From an uncultured Clostridia bacterium (lineage in GTDB: Bacteria > Bacillota > Clostridia > Oscillospirales > Ruminococcaceae): a DNA stretch of 51,745 bases. The stretch is taken from assembly GCA_947584375.1 (NCBI GenBank), contig CANPWL010000012.1, forward strand, positions 1 through 51,745. Direction: 5' to 3'. Below the pieces are notes generated by a model. That model did no database searches and was not told the origin of the DNA. It worked only from the letters and a program-made list of their open reading frames with translations. Of this stretch, positions 9,856 through 19,740 are shown piece by piece. The position numbers and the translations under genes were made by a program. Position 1 is the stretch's first letter. Each line of letters starts with the position of its first letter.

Positions 9856-10692
9856 ATGAATTATTATCAGGAAAAAATTGAAACAAACTCTTTAATACCG
9901 GCTAAGATATATTTCGGATACGGAAGCGATGATACATCCTACTATCCACTTCATTGGCACAGTCATCTTGAATTTGATTTGGTTATTTGTGGAATGATAA
10001 ACGGAATAATAAACGGGAAAACTGTAAAAACCTATCCTGGTGATTTCTTTTTTGTAAACAGCGGTGAACTTCATGAAACACGTTCGGATGATATTGGAAC
10101 GCTCAATACCGTTACGATTTTGTTATCCTATAATCTGCTTAGGGAGTATTGCGAGGATATTGATTCATACTACTTTGATTTTACGGGAAATGAAAAGGCA
10201 AAGCAAAAGGTTAAAAGATTAATTATAGAATGTGCATATTTATATGAGCAAAAGGAAGAATTTTATGAACTTGAAATATCTATTGTTTTAAGAAAAATAT
10301 GCAGTATACTTTTAAAAGAATGTAAGAAAGAAAAACAGGCAAAAAGTTATGACAGATACGATCAGAAGAGTATGATAAATATTAAAAAGGCAATAAGCTT
10401 TATGGAGAAGAATTATGCAAACAGCTTTTCTCTTTATGATATTGCGTCTGAAGTAGGTATGTCCCCAACGTATTTTTCAAGGTTTTTCAAAAAGAACACA
10501 GGAGAAACTTTTTATTCTTATCTGAATAAAATCAGGCTATACAATGCGTACAGAGAGCTTTTGAACAGTGATCTCACAATTACTGAAATAGCATTCAATA
10601 ATGGATTTGCAAATGTAAAATCATTTATTGAGGCTTTTAAGAGCGTATATAAAACGACGCCTTCAAGATATAAAAGAAATTTAGAAAGATAA
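9856..10692 (+). CDS. AraC/XylS-family transcriptional regulator with N-terminal cupin
   Basis: A 278-aa regulator. The N-terminal part (about 15-100) is a cupin-like ligand-binding domain with the HWHSHLEFD histidine cluster and the GDFFFVNSGELHE segment. The C-terminal 100 residues hold two AraC helix-turn-helix units (IASEVGMSPTYFSRFFKK and ITEIAFNNGFANVKSFIEAF), ending with the family's TTPSRYKR. It starts at ATG 9856 behind AAGGCGG, 32 nt after addA, and may be read through from that operon. Its target is unknown. Such regulators usually control an adjacent sugar-use operon, but none is adjacent here. Confidence 0.85.
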   Translation: MNYYQEKIETNSLIPAKIYFGYGSDDTSYYPLHWHSHLEFDLVICGMINGIINGKTVKTYPGDFFFVNSGELHETRSDDIGTLNTVTILLSYNLLREYCEDIDSYYFDFTGNEKAKQKVKRLIIECAYLYEQKEEFYELEISIVLRKICSILLKECKKEKQAKSYDRYDQKSMINIKKAISFMEKNYANSFSLYDIASEVGMSPTYFSRFFKKNTGETFYSYLNKIRLYNAYRELLNSDLTITEIAFNNGFANVKSFIEAFKSVYKTTPSRYKRNLER

Positions 10693-10709
10693 AAAATTTA
10701 AAAAAAGTA

Positions 10710-10738
10710 TTGACAAAGATAAAATCATAATGTATAAT
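10710..10738 (+). promoter_or_regulatory. Consensus sigma-A promoter of the infC operon
   Basis: Perfect TTGACA (10710-10715) and TATAAT (10733-10738) with a 17-nt spacer. It drives a leader of about 158 nt ahead of infC. Confidence 0.9.
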
Positions 10739-10744
10739 AACTTG

Positions 10745-10902
10745 GTAATAAAGCAGAACTCCGTTCTCACCTTAAGCGTTCAGTGAAAAGGTCAATACAG
10801 TTAAGTAACATCTATGATGTTTATTGTATGAGTGCGGAAATTATTTCTGCACTCATTATTTTATTCAGAATAGCTTTAGTAAATTTATGGAGGTGTTTGG
10901 TT
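10745..10902 (+). ncRNA. infC-rpmI-rplT 5' leader (L20-type autoregulatory leader)
   Basis: A long untranslated leader between a consensus promoter and infC, ending in an attenuator hairpin. In Bacillus and relatives, excess L20 binds this leader and causes premature termination. I see the UCUCACC..GGU-type segment (10765-10793) and the terminator at 10830-10865. The antiterminator fold was not resolved by eye, so family membership rests on position and architecture. Confidence 0.7.
10830..10865 (+). terminator. Attenuator hairpin in the infC leader
   Basis: GAGTGCGGAAAT (10830-10841) pairs with ATTTCTGCACTC (10843-10854), allowing one G-U pair. The effective stem is 10-11 bp, and a T-rich tract ATTATTTTATT follows. 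It lies 24 nt upstream of the infC ribosome site, as expected for transcription attenuation by L20. Confidence 0.8.
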
Positions 10903-11424
10903 ATTAGCAACAAAAATGATACCCAAATCAATGAAGCGATTAATGACAAAGAAGTCAGACTTATCGGCGAGGACGGAAGTCAGTTGGGTATAGTGTCTGG
11001 CAGAGAGGCTCAGAGCATCGCGTATGAAAAGGATTTGGATCTTGTTAAAATTGCGCCTACTGCAAAGCCGCCTGTTTGTAAGATTATGGATTATGGAAAG
11101 TATTGCTTTGAACAGGCAAAAAAGGAAAAGGAAGCAAGGAAGAACCAAAAGGTTGTCGAGGTAAAGGAAGTAAGAATGTCCTCAACTATCGACACGCATG
11201 ATTTTGAAACGAAAGTTAATCAGGCCAGTAAGTTTTTGAAATCAGGAGATAAGCTTAAGGTGTCAGTTCGTTTCAGAAAACGTGCAGTTGCTCATCCGCA
11301 GCTTGGCGAAGAGTTGCTAGAAAGATTCAAGGAATCTGTATCGGACCTTGGTACAGTTGATAAAAAGCCAAAGATGGAAGGGCGAAGTCTTGTGATGTTT
11401 GTCAATCCAAAAACAAATAAGTAA
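10903..11424 (+). CDS. infC: Translation initiation factor IF-3, ATT start codon
   Basis: IF-3 binds the 30S subunit and proofreads initiator tRNA and start-codon pairing. I place the start at ATT 10903, 7 nt after GGAGGTG (10889-10895), giving 173 aa beginning ISNKNDTQIN. This matches the family N-terminus (B. subtilis infC also starts with ATT), and rare start codons let IF-3 repress its own translation. A longer in-frame reading from GTG 10783 would run through the attenuator hairpin and add 40 hydrophobic, non-homologous residues, so I reject it. Recognisable blocks are VRLIGEDGSQLGIV, KPPVCKIMDYGKY and the C-terminal VRFRKRAVAHPQLG. Confidence 0.93.
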   Translation: MSNKNDTQINEAINDKEVRLIGEDGSQLGIVSGREAQSIAYEKDLDLVKIAPTAKPPVCKIMDYGKYCFEQAKKEKEARKNQKVVEVKEVRMSSTIDTHDFETKVNQASKFLKSGDKLKVSVRFRKRAVAHPQLGEELLERFKESVSDLGTVDKKPKMEGRSLVMFVNPKTNK

Positions 11425-11464
11425 CAGATTTACTGGAGTAATTCTTTATTAAGGAGGAAAAATT

Positions 11465-11662
11465 ATGCCTAAAATGAAAACACACTCAGGCGCTAAAAAG
11501 CGTTTTAAGGTAACAGGCTCAGGAAGAGTTAAGCATATGCGTACAAACAAGAGCCACAGACTGATTCAAAAAGGTCACAAGAAAGCTAGACAAACACGTA
11601 ATTCTGCATATGCTTCAGCAGCAGATCAGAAAAACTTAAGAGAGCTTATCCCATACAAATAA
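11465..11662 (+). CDS. rpmI: 50S ribosomal protein L35
   Basis: A 65-aa basic ribosomal protein with the family start MPKMKTHSGAKKRFK and the conserved SHRL..KxxxxxRxLR pattern. ATG 11465 follows AAGGAGG. It is the second gene of the infC-rpmI-rplT operon, 40 nt after infC. Confidence 0.97.
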   Translation: MPKMKTHSGAKKRFKVTGSGRVKHMRTNKSHRLIQKGHKKARQTRNSAYASAADQKNLRELIPYK

Positions 11663-11711
11663 ACGAGTATAGGGAAACCCAAGAAACTTATAAAATTAGG
11701 AGGAATTTACT

Positions 11712-12068
11712 ATGGCTCGTGTTAAGGGAGCAATGATGACTCGTAAGAGAAGAAATAAGACCCTGAAACTTGCAAAAGGTTACTGGGGAGCAAAGAGCAA
11801 GCACTTCAAAATGGCTAAGGAAGCTGTAATGAAGTCAGGACAATATGCATATATCGGAAGAAAGCAGAAAAAGAGAGAGTTTAGAAAGCTGTGGATCACG
11901 AGAATTTCTGCTGCCTGCAAGATGAACGGTATTAACTACTCGCAGTTTATGAACGGAGTTAAAAAGTCTGGAATAACATTAAACAGAAAGATGCTTTCAG
12001 AAATTGCAATAAGCGATCCTGAGGGTTTCAAGTCAATAGTTGAGCAAGCAAAGGCTGCTCTTAACTAA
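11712..12068 (+). CDS. rplT: 50S ribosomal protein L20
   Basis: A 118-aa 23S rRNA-binding assembly protein and the expected autoregulator of this operon through the leader at 10745-10902. It begins [16 protein letters not shown] and has [21 protein letters not shown] and [20 protein letters not shown], all typical. ATG 11712 follows TAGGAGGA. A terminator follows at 12076. Confidence 0.97.
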   Translation: MARVKGAMMTRKRRNKTLKLAKGYWGAKSKHFKMAKEAVMKSGQYAYIGRKQKKREFRKLWITRISAACKMNGINYSQFMNGVKKSGITLNRKMLSEIAISDPEGFKSIVEQAKAALN

Positions 12069-12075
12069 ACAAATT

Positions 12076-12110
12076 AACACGCTGAGTGGTAATACTCTGG
12101 CGTGTTTTGT
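12076..12110 (+). terminator. Rho-independent terminator after rplT
   Basis: AACACGC (12076-12082) pairs with GCGTGTT (12100-12106), with inner GAGT/ACTC pairing, followed by a T-rich tract TTTTGTTGTTT. Confidence 0.85.
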
Positions 12111-12154
12111 TGTTTATATGAAATGTTAAAAGTTGTATATGGCAAGGAGATTAT

Positions 12155-12931
12155 ATGCTTATCACAAGTAATGAAAATTCAAATGTAAAGCTATATATAA
12201 AGCTTTCTTCAAATAAAAAAGCTCGTGATGAGCATAATCAATTTACCATTGAGGGAAGCAGGCTTTTAAGGGAATCGGTTTTGGAAAATGCGGATATTCA
12301 AATGATTTTTGCAACAATTTCAGCTTTTGAAAAAAACAAGGATTTTTTGCAGAAATATCATGATAGAATTATTACCATCAGTGAAGGAATTGCTAAAAGG
12401 CTAAGCAATACCAAGTCTGATCAGGGTGTGTTTGCAATTATCAACAAGCCTGAGAATAAACCTTTAAGAAGCCAGACGCTTAACGGAAAATTTGTTGTTT
12501 TGAACAACATTCAAGATCCGGGGAATCTGGGTACAATATTAAGAACTGCTGACGCTGTGGAAATATCAGGCGTTATTCTAACTGAAAACTGCTGTGACTT
12601 GTATAATCCTAAGGTCGTGCGTTCGACTATGGGCAGTCTGTTCAGACTGAATATATTTTGTGAGAATGATTTTTATGATGTTTGCAGAAAATTAAAATCG
12701 GAAGGTGTAAAAATCTATGCAGCTGTTGTTACAAAAAATTCTGTTGACATACTTTCGTCTGAGTTTGCAGAAAACTCGGCAATTGTTATCGGAAATGAGG
12801 GAAACGGCTTAAAAGACGAACATGTTTCTGTTTGCGATGAGCGTGTTACCATAAAAATGAATGGTAATATAGAATCTCTTAATGCCGGTATAGCAGCGGC
12901 GATTTTAATGTGGGAAATGACAAAGATATAG
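12155..12931 (+). CDS. TrmH/SpoU-family RNA 2'-O-methyltransferase
   Basis: A 258-aa SPOUT methyltransferase that uses S-adenosylmethionine to 2'-O-methylate rRNA or tRNA. The N-terminal 100 residues are a substrate-binding domain (ARDEHNQFTIEGSRLLRE). The catalytic knot has motif 1 NIQDPGNLGTILRTADA, motif 2 IVIGNEGNGL and motif 3 SLNAGIAAAILMWE. The exact target nucleotide cannot be told. Its position after rplT is common in Firmicutes. ATG 12155 follows AAGGAG. dprA starts 27 nt downstream. Confidence 0.9.
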   Translation: MLITSNENSNVKLYIKLSSNKKARDEHNQFTIEGSRLLRESVLENADIQMIFATISAFEKNKDFLQKYHDRIITISEGIAKRLSNTKSDQGVFAIINKPENKPLRSQTLNGKFVVLNNIQDPGNLGTILRTADAVEISGVILTENCCDLYNPKVVRSTMGSLFRLNIFCENDFYDVCRKLKSEGVKIYAAVVTKNSVDILSSEFAENSAIVIGNEGNGLKDEHVSVCDERVTIKMNGNIESLNAGIAAAILMWEMTKI

Positions 12932-12958
12932 AAAGTTTAAGACTGATTTTTAGAGGCG

Positions 12959-14248
12959 ATGACTGTGACAGAAAACAGAAGTGAAAATTTAAAATACTGG
13001 ATATGGCTTACAATTGCTTTTGGTCCTGCTAACCCCCGCAAATGGGAGGTTTTAGAGGGATACAACAGTATTGTTGATTTTTATAATGACGTTTCAGTTA
13101 ATAGGTTCCCGAAGGGACTTTTATTTAAGGAAATAAACTCAATAAAGTCCGCGTCAATGATTACAGCAGAGCAGACAATAGCATATTGTAAACAAAAGGG
13201 CATAAATATATATTGCTATGAGGATGAGGATTTTCCGCAAATGCTCAGGGAAATTTCAAATCCGCCTTCTATATTGTTCAGTTTTGGTGATTTGAGTTTT
13301 ATAAATGAAAGGGTTATAATAGCAGTTGTCGGAGCGAGGGACGCTTCAGCATATAGCCTTAATGCTGAAAAGGTTTTGCTTTCATCAATGCTTAAAAAGG
13401 GAATACGTTTCGCCAGCGGATTTGCAATTGGGGTTGACTCGCTGGCAAATGAGATTTCACTTGAGGCAAATGAAAAATCGGCTGCGTTATTAGCCTGCGG
13501 TCTGGAATATGATTATCCTGAGGGAACTTCATCGCTTAAAACAGCAGTAGGAAAGTGCGGCACTGTTATATCTGAATATTTTCCGAACCATAAGCCGAGA
13601 TCTAAAGATTTTGTTGCAAGAAACAGATTGCTTGCAGGTTTGAGTATGGGAGTATTTGTTGTTGAGGCAAGCGAGAGAAGCGGAGCTTTAAGCTCTGCGT
13701 CAATGGCTCTTAATCAGGGTAAGGATATATTCACAATAGTTCCTCATAATATTTTTGACAAGAGGTATTTCGGTCAGAGAAATTTAATAAAGGACGGGGC
13801 AATTCCCGTATTTTCAAGCGATGACATCGCAAATGAATATATCGGCAATTTTTCGCACAGATTAAACTTTATTCCTAATAATTCTGAACTTGTTTCAATT
13901 GAACGTAAATTCAGTACAAGTTCAGGCAATAAAAGTACGGCAATAATGTCAAATCATAACAATAAGGCGTTAAATAACGGCAGAAAAACGGACAGCGAAC
14001 TTAATAAGTTTAATGATGGAGCCGATGACGGAAAAACTTTGAGTATAACCGCCACATATGTTGATACATCTGATTTGAGTGAAATACAAAAGAAGATCTA
14101 TAATGAACTGTTAAACGGCGAAATGCACGTTGATCAGCTTTGTGAAAATCTGTCTTTGGATATATCAATTATCCTTACTGAGCTTACTGAACTTGAACTT
14201 TTGGGTATAGTAAAATCTCTGTCAGGAAAGAGATATATGCTTTCATAA
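12959..14248 (+). CDS. dprA: DNA-processing protein DprA (Smf)
   Basis: A 429-aa protein that protects incoming single-stranded DNA and loads RecA during transformation. The Rossmann-type DprA core lies at about 100-300: VGARDASAYSLNAEKVL, FASGFAIGVDSLANE, LACGLEYDYPEG, RNRLLAGLSMGVFVVEA and SGALSSASMALNQGKDIF. A Ser/Asn-rich linker (310-360) joins it to a C-terminal winged-helix domain (DLSEIQKKIYNELL.. to the end). ATG 12959 has only a weak AGAGGCG site, and GTG 12965 is possible. Followed by topA and trmFO, the usual Firmicutes order. Confidence 0.93.
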   Translation: MTVTENRSENLKYWIWLTIAFGPANPRKWEVLEGYNSIVDFYNDVSVNRFPKGLLFKEINSIKSASMITAEQTIAYCKQKGINIYCYEDEDFPQMLREISNPPSILFSFGDLSFINERVIIAVVGARDASAYSLNAEKVLLSSMLKKGIRFASGFAIGVDSLANEISLEANEKSAALLACGLEYDYPEGTSSLKTAVGKCGTVISEYFPNHKPRSKDFVARNRLLAGLSMGVFVVEASERSGALSSASMALNQGKDIFTIVPHNIFDKRYFGQRNLIKDGAIPVFSSDDIANEYIGNFSHRLNFIPNNSELVSIERKFSTSSGNKSTAIMSNHNNKALNNGRKTDSELNKFNDGADDGKTLSITATYVDTSDLSEIQKKIYNELLNGEMHVDQLCENLSLDISIILTELTELELLGIVKSLSGKRYMLS

Positions 14249-14397
14249 AATATCTGAGAATAAAGATAATAATATAATAAGGCAATAAGACTAAGTAAAG
14301 AAATTTAGATTATGATTATAGCTTTTCTGTATAAAAATACAGCATTTATGATAGAGAAAACCGGCTTGCAAACCGAAGAAAGGTATGGTGAATAGAT

Positions 14398-16479
14398 ATG
14401 TCTAATCTTATTATAGTTGAGTCGCCTAAAAAGGTCGAAACAATAAAAAGGTACTTAAAAGGCGACTATGAAGTAATCGCTTCAATGGGGCATTTAAGAG
14501 ATTTGCCTAAATCTAAAATCGGGGTTGACATTGAACACGATTTTAAGCCTGAATACTGCGATATTAAAGGAAAAGAAAAAACTATTTCAGAAATAAAGAA
14601 AAAAGCCAAAAAAGCAGACAATATTTATTTAGCAGCCGACCCAGACCGCGAGGGGGAAGCTATTTCATGGCATCTTGCCAATATTCTTGATCTTGATTTG
14701 AACGATAATAACAGAATAACATTTAACGAAATTACAAAATCGGGTATTGAAGCAGGAATAAAAACTCCGCGCACTATTGATATAAACAAGGTCAATGCTC
14801 AACAGGCAAGAAGAATACTGGACAGAATAGTTGGATATAAATTGTCTCCGTTTTTGTGGAAAAAAGTAAGAAGGGGTCTGTCTGCAGGACGTGTTCAGTC
14901 GGCGGCAGTGAGAATGATAGTCGATCGTGAGAATGAAATTAAAAACTTTGTATCTAAAGAATATTGGTCGATTGACGCAAAGTTTTGCCCTGAGGGTTCG
15001 AGAAAATCGTTTGACGCATCACTGGCAACTGTTGACGGTAAAAAATTTGAAGCTGATAATTATATTTCAGTTGATGAGCTTGTAGAAAGACTTAAATCAG
15101 CTGAATTTTATGTTGCAAACATTAAAAAGAGCGTCAGAAAGAAAACTCCGCAGGCGCCGTTTACTACATCAACGCTTCAGCAGGACGCATCAAAAAGACT
15201 GGGTTTTCAGACAACTAGAACAATGAGAACAGCTCAGGAGCTTTACGAAGGCGTAGATATAAAGGGATTGGGACTTGTAGGTCTTATAACTTATATGAGA
15301 ACCGACAGCCTGAGAATTTCTGATGAGGCAAGAGACGCAGCACATAAGTTTATTGAAGAAAGATTTGGTAAAGATTATATTCCTATGCAGCCTAAGATGT
15401 TTAAAACAAGGGGTAATGCACAGGATGCTCATGAGGCAATAAGACCGACAATTCCATCCCTTACGCCTGATGAGGTCAAACAAAGCGGTGTAACAAACGA
15501 TCAGTATAAACTATACAAGCTTATATGGGAACGCTTTATTGCCAGTCAGATGGAAAACTGCCTTTTAAATACGGTTAATGTTGAAATTGAAGCTGACGGA
15601 TGTATTTTTAAAGCTTCGGGACATACAGTTAAATTCGACGGATTTACGGTAATATATGATGATTCTTCTAAAGATGACGCAAAAAAAATACTTCCTGAAA
15701 TGACAAAAGGGGAAAAACTGAATTTAAGATCATTAACCGGAAATCAGCATTTTACACAACCTCCCGCAAGATACACGGAGGGAACACTTGTAAAAGCCTT
15801 TGAAGAAAACGGAATAGGACGTCCGTCGACATATGCATCAACTATAAAGACCATTCTTGACAGAAACTATGTTGAGCGTGAGGGCAAGCAAATCAAGCCG
15901 ACTATTTTGGGTGAGGTAATAACAAATCTTATGCTTGAGTATTTCAACAGAATAGTAGATTTAAAATTTACAGCGAGAATGGAAAACGATCTTGATGATG
16001 TTGAGGAGGGAAAAAAAGAGTGGACTAAAACTCTTAGCTCGTTTTATAAAGATTTTGATAAATCTCTCTCAACGGCGGAAGATTTGATGGAGGGCAAAAG
16101 AATAAAGATTCCGGATGAGCAAACTGATCATATATGTGAAAAGTGCGGAAAACCTATGGTTATAAAAATCGGTAAATTCGGAAAGTTTTTAGCTTGTTCA
16201 GGTTTTCCTGAATGCACAAATACCAAGAAGATTATTATCGAAACAGATGGAATATGTCCGTTCTGCGGGAAGAAAGTTCTTGAAAAAAAATCTAAGCGGG
16301 GCAAAAAGTATTTTGGCTGTGAGGATAACCCAAAATGTGAGTTTATGACATGGGACATACCTACGGCTGAAAAATGTCCTGACTGCGGATCTACTCTGTT
16401 TCAAAAGGGCGGAAAGAAAGGAAAGCTCATTTGTCATAAGCCCGGATGCGAATATGAAAAGGATTTATCAAATGAGTAA
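14398..16479 (+). CDS. topA: DNA topoisomerase I (type IA)
   Basis: A 693-aa enzyme that relaxes negative supercoils by passing strands through a 5'-phosphotyrosine break. The TOPRIM domain opens with [10 protein letters not shown] and has the acidic [14 protein letters not shown] motif. The catalytic tyrosine is in LITYMRTDS (about 298). [14 protein letters not shown] is present. Three C4 zinc ribbons end the protein (CEKCG, CPFCG and CPDCG, each followed by a second Cys pair). The 149-nt gap after dprA has no clear promoter or terminator. The last 8 nt overlap the trmFO start. Confidence 0.96.
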   Translation: MSNLIIVESPKKVETIKRYLKGDYEVIASMGHLRDLPKSKIGVDIEHDFKPEYCDIKGKEKTISEIKKKAKKADNIYLAADPDREGEAISWHLANILDLDLNDNNRITFNEITKSGIEAGIKTPRTIDINKVNAQQARRILDRIVGYKLSPFLWKKVRRGLSAGRVQSAAVRMIVDRENEIKNFVSKEYWSIDAKFCPEGSRKSFDASLATVDGKKFEADNYISVDELVERLKSAEFYVANIKKSVRKKTPQAPFTTSTLQQDASKRLGFQTTRTMRTAQELYEGVDIKGLGLVGLITYMRTDSLRISDEARDAAHKFIEERFGKDYIPMQPKMFKTRGNAQDAHEAIRPTIPSLTPDEVKQSGVTNDQYKLYKLIWERFIASQMENCLLNTVNVEIEADGCIFKASGHTVKFDGFTVIYDDSSKDDAKKILPEMTKGEKLNLRSLTGNQHFTQPPARYTEGTLVKAFEENGIGRPSTYASTIKTILDRNYVEREGKQIKPTILGEVITNLMLEYFNRIVDLKFTARMENDLDDVEEGKKEWTKTLSSFYKDFDKSLSTAEDLMEGKRIKIPDEQTDHICEKCGKPMVIKIGKFGKFLACSGFPECTNTKKIIIETDGICPFCGKKVLEKKSKRGKKYFGCEDNPKCEFMTWDIPTAEKCPDCGSTLFQKGGKKGKLICHKPGCEYEKDLSNE

Positions 16480-17821
16480 AGAGGTAATCGTTATCGGAGC
16501 AGGACTTGCAGGTGTTGAGGCAGCTTATACTCTTGCAGAGGGCGGTGTGTCTGTCAGATTATATGAGATGAAGCCTAAAAAATTCTCACCTGCACATAAA
16601 TACAGCGGCTTTGCCGAGCTTGTATGCTCAAATTCTTTAAAAGCGGATAGAATAGAGTCAGCCGCAGGAATGTTGAAAGAGGAAATGAGAATTCTCGGTT
16701 CGATTACTATGGAGTCTGCAAAGGAGAACAGGGTTTCTGCCGGCGGAGCATTGGCAGTTGACAGAGAGGGCTTTTCAGATTATATAACGGATAGGATTAA
16801 CTCGTATTCAAATATAGAGGTCATAAATGAAGAGGTTAATGAAATACCACTGGACAAAAATGTGATCATAGCAACAGGACCGCTTACTTCTGACAGTCTT
16901 GCAGAAAAGATAAGAAAACTATGCGGCGACTGTTTATATTTTCATGATGCAGCGGCACCTATTGTTACTTATGAAAGTTTGGATAAGGACAAAGTTTTTT
17001 TTGCATCACGTTACGGAAAGGGCGATGCTGATTATATAAATTGTCCTATGGACCGTGACGAGTATTTAAAATTTTATAATGAACTTGTAAACGCAGAGGC
17101 GGTAGAACTTAAGGACTTTGAAAAAGAGAGCCTTTCTGACATGAAAATAAAATTAAAATCAAGAGATAAGTTCAAGGTCTATGAGGGCTGTATGCCTGTG
17201 GAGGTTTTAGCAGGAAGAGGAGAGGATACAATGCGTTTTGGACCTTTAAAACCCGTTGGTCTTACTGATCCTCATTCCGGGAAGCGACCGTATGCTGCTG
17301 TTCAGCTTAGAGCGGAAAACCGTGACGGTACTCTGTACAATATGGTGGGTTTTCAGACTAATCTTAAGTTCAAAGAGCAGAAAAGGGTTTTTTCGCTTAT
17401 TCCCGGACTTGAAAAAGCTGAATTTATAAGATACGGCGTTATGCACAGAAATACTTTTATAAATTCCCCTAAGCTGCTGACCGAGCACTTTAATATGCGT
17501 GAATACAGCAACATTTTCTTTGCAGGGCAAATAACAGGCGTGGAAGGATATATTGAATCGGCGGCAAGCGGGATACTGGCAGGGAAAAATATGCTAAGAC
17601 GTCTTCAGGGAAAAGATATGCTGTCTTTACCGAAAGAGTCTATGCTAGGAGCTTTGTCAAAGTACATAAGTGATAAATCGGTTGTTAATTTTCAGCCGAT
17701 GGGAGCAAATATGGGTATTTTGCCTCCGCTTGAAGTGAGAATTAAAGACAAAAAGGAAAGATATAAACAAATCGCATTAAGAGGATTGGAAAAACTTCGT
17801 ATGTCAATAAATGAGATTTAA
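16472..17821 (+). CDS. trmFO: Methylenetetrahydrofolate-tRNA-(uracil-5-)-methyltransferase TrmFO
   Basis: A 449-aa FAD- and folate-dependent enzyme that makes m5U54 in the tRNA T loop. I chose ATG 16472 ([11 protein letters not shown]), which has AAAAGGA 8 nt upstream and overlaps the topA stop. The in-frame ATG 16454 would add six unrelated residues. The FAD motif is [13 protein letters not shown]. Family blocks are [25 protein letters not shown], the VxxGCMPVE-like segment [20 protein letters not shown], and [12 protein letters not shown]. The dprA-topA-trmFO order matches Bacillus and Clostridia. Confidence 0.95.
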   Translation: MSKEVIVIGAGLAGVEAAYTLAEGGVSVRLYEMKPKKFSPAHKYSGFAELVCSNSLKADRIESAAGMLKEEMRILGSITMESAKENRVSAGGALAVDREGFSDYITDRINSYSNIEVINEEVNEIPLDKNVIIATGPLTSDSLAEKIRKLCGDCLYFHDAAAPIVTYESLDKDKVFFASRYGKGDADYINCPMDRDEYLKFYNELVNAEAVELKDFEKESLSDMKIKLKSRDKFKVYEGCMPVEVLAGRGEDTMRFGPLKPVGLTDPHSGKRPYAAVQLRAENRDGTLYNMVGFQTNLKFKEQKRVFSLIPGLEKAEFIRYGVMHRNTFINSPKLLTEHFNMREYSNIFFAGQITGVEGYIESAASGILAGKNMLRRLQGKDMLSLPKESMLGALSKYISDKSVVNFQPMGANMGILPPLEVRIKDKKERYKQIALRGLEKLRMSINEI

Positions 17822-17871
17822 TATAACTATTGAAAAAATTTATTTTATAAATTATTACGTCTAAGGCTTTG

Positions 17872-17897
17872 CCGAAACTTTCAAAATTCGGTATTTT
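17872..17897 (+). terminator. Weak possible terminator after trmFO
   Basis: CCGAA (17872-17876) pairs with TTCGG (17887-17891), followed by TATTTTT. The stem is only 5 bp, so this is tentative. Confidence 0.3.
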
Positions 17898-17978
17898 TAG
17901 CGAATCAGTTAATGACAAGATGAAAAAATTACACAACATTGGGAGGAGGAATTGCTCTTTAAGGGGCATAATTTAATT

Positions 17979-18983
17979 ATGAAAATAATCATTGATGCTT
18001 TTGGAGGCGACAATGCTCCGCTTGAAGTAATAAAGGGAAGTATTGAGGCAAAATGTGATTTTGACGTCGATATATGCTTAGTAGGAGATGAAGGCAGAAT
18101 AAGAAAATGCGCTGATGAAAATTCACTTGATATTTCATCTCTGGAAATTAAACATACTTCGGATGTTATTGATATATGTGAAGAACCGACTGAAATTATC
18201 AAGTCAAAATCTGAGTGCTCAATGGCAGTGGGTATGAAAATGCTTGCAAACGGAGAGGGCGACGCATTTGTTTCTGCCGGCTCTACGGGAGCACTTGTTG
18301 TAGGAGCAACATTTATTGTGAAGAGAATAAAGGGGATAAAAAGAGCAGCGCTTGCTACGATTTTACCTACAAAGACAAATCCGATAATGCTTTTGGACGC
18401 AGGAGCAAATTCGGATTGCCGTCCTGATATGCTTGTTCAGTTTGCGGTTATGGGAAGCATTTATATGAATAAGATAATGTCTGTTGATAAGCCGAAGGTT
18501 ATGCTTGCAAATATAGGTGAAGAGCCGTCAAAGGGCAGAGAACTTGAAATCGAAACGTATAAGCTTCTAGAAACAGCACCATTGAACTTCTGCGGAAATA
18601 TTGAAGCCAGAGAAATTCCGAACTGCGTTAGCGATGTAGTTGTTACCGACGGATATACCGGAAATATAATTTTAAAGCTTTATGAGGGTTTAGGCAAGTT
18701 CTTTTCAGCAGAGCTGAAAGAAATGCTTTTAGATAATTTAAAATCAAAGCTTGCAGCACTTCTTCTTCTTAAAAAGGTTAAGAATTTCAGAAAAAAAATG
18801 GATTATACAGAGTACGGAGGCGCTCCTTTGCTTGGAACGTCAAAGCCGGTAATAAAGGCACACGGAAGTTCAAATGCTAAGGCGTTTTACAACGCGATAA
18901 GACAAGCATATAAATTTACTGAAACTGATGTAATAGGAGAAGTGAGCAAGAACCTTATAAAAATTAAGGAAAGTAAAGATTAG
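17979..18983 (+). CDS. plsX: Phosphate acyltransferase PlsX
   Basis: A 334-aa enzyme that makes acyl-phosphate from acyl-ACP for phospholipid synthesis. The protein evidence favours ATG 17979, giving MKIIIDAFGGDNAP as in the family. The strong ribosome site GGGAGGAGGA (17941-17950) lies nearly 30 nt upstream, and an in-frame TTG at 17952 could be used instead, adding nine residues. Between the two is a possible small hairpin (see findings). Other blocks: AFVSAGSTGALVVGA, LDAGANSDCRPDMLVQFAVMG, VVTDGYTGNIILKLYEG and GGAPLLGTSKP. It is first in a plsX-rnc-radical SAM-smc-ftsY run. No acpP separates plsX and rnc here, unlike many Firmicutes. Confidence 0.93.
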   Translation: MKIIIDAFGGDNAPLEVIKGSIEAKCDFDVDICLVGDEGRIRKCADENSLDISSLEIKHTSDVIDICEEPTEIIKSKSECSMAVGMKMLANGEGDAFVSAGSTGALVVGATFIVKRIKGIKRAALATILPTKTNPIMLLDAGANSDCRPDMLVQFAVMGSIYMNKIMSVDKPKVMLANIGEEPSKGRELEIETYKLLETAPLNFCGNIEAREIPNCVSDVVVTDGYTGNIILKLYEGLGKFFSAELKEMLLDNLKSKLAALLLLKKVKNFRKKMDYTEYGGAPLLGTSKPVIKAHGSSNAKAFYNAIRQAYKFTETDVIGEVSKNLIKIKESKD

Positions 18984-19029
18984 AGGTAATATTAAGAATA
19001 ATACAAGATATATAAAAGAGGAGAAATAT

Positions 19030-19740
19030 ATGAATAGCCATATGAAAAATTTAGACGGCAGACTTAATGAATTTGAAAAAGTAATTGGTTATAATTTCAA
19101 TAATAAAAGGCTTCTTTATGAGGCTCTTTCGCATTCTTCATATGCTAATGAGAATCATTGTCACAGTAATGAACGGTTAGAGTTTTTGGGAGATTCTGTT
19201 TTATCGATAGTTGTTTCTGATTATTTATACAGACATTTTAAACATCTTCCCGAAGGCGAGTTAACAAGGGTTCGCGCTTCACTTGTTTGTGAAAAGGCAC
19301 TATATGAGTTTTCAAATCAGATAAGGCTTAGCGATTTTATTTTGCTTGGAAAAGGAGAGAGCAGAAGTCAGGGGAATAAACGTCCTTCTATTCTTTCTGA
19401 CGCTTTTGAAGCATTAATTGCGGCTATTTATTTAGACGGAGGAATAGAGGCGGCAAGAACTCATATTATGAAATTTATGCCCGATAATATTATTTCAGAG
19501 AAAAAAGACAGTAATGATGATTATAAATCAATCCTTCAGGAAATTATCCAACGCAATCCTGAGGAAAACGTCGAGTACCGATTAGTTGGTGAAAGCGGTC
19601 CGGATCACGATAAGAATTTTACGGTGAGGGTGATGCTTAACTCAAATGTAATAGGTGAGGGAACAGGAAAAAGTAAGAAAAATGCAGAGCAGACTGCTGC
19701 AAAAGAAGCTTTGGAGCTTATGGGATATGGCAAAATGTAA
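19030..19740 (+). CDS. rnc: Ribonuclease III
   Basis: A 236-aa double-strand-specific endoribonuclease for rRNA and mRNA processing. The signature NERLEFLGDSVLSIVVSDYLY (residues near 50) and DAFEALIAAIYLDGG carry the Mg2+-binding acidic residues. A double-stranded RNA-binding domain ends the protein (DYKSILQEI .. GKSKKNAEQTAAKEAL). ATG 19030 follows GAGGAG. The stop overlaps the start of the downstream radical SAM gene by 14 nt. Confidence 0.95.
   Translation: MNSHMKNLDGRLNEFEKVIGYNFNNKRLLYEALSHSSYANENHCHSNERLEFLGDSVLSIVVSDYLYRHFKHLPEGELTRVRASLVCEKALYEFSNQIRLSDFILLGKGESRSQGNKRPSILSDAFEALIAAIYLDGGIEAARTHIMKFMPDNIISEKKDSNDDYKSILQEIIQRNPEENVEYRLVGESGPDHDKNFTVRVMLNSNVIGEGTGKSKKNAEQTAAKEALELMGYGKM

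Noticed and set aside
10783-10902. N-terminal extension of IF-3 from GTG 10783
   Set aside because: It runs through the attenuator hairpin, has no ribosome site, and adds hydrophobic residues absent from the family.
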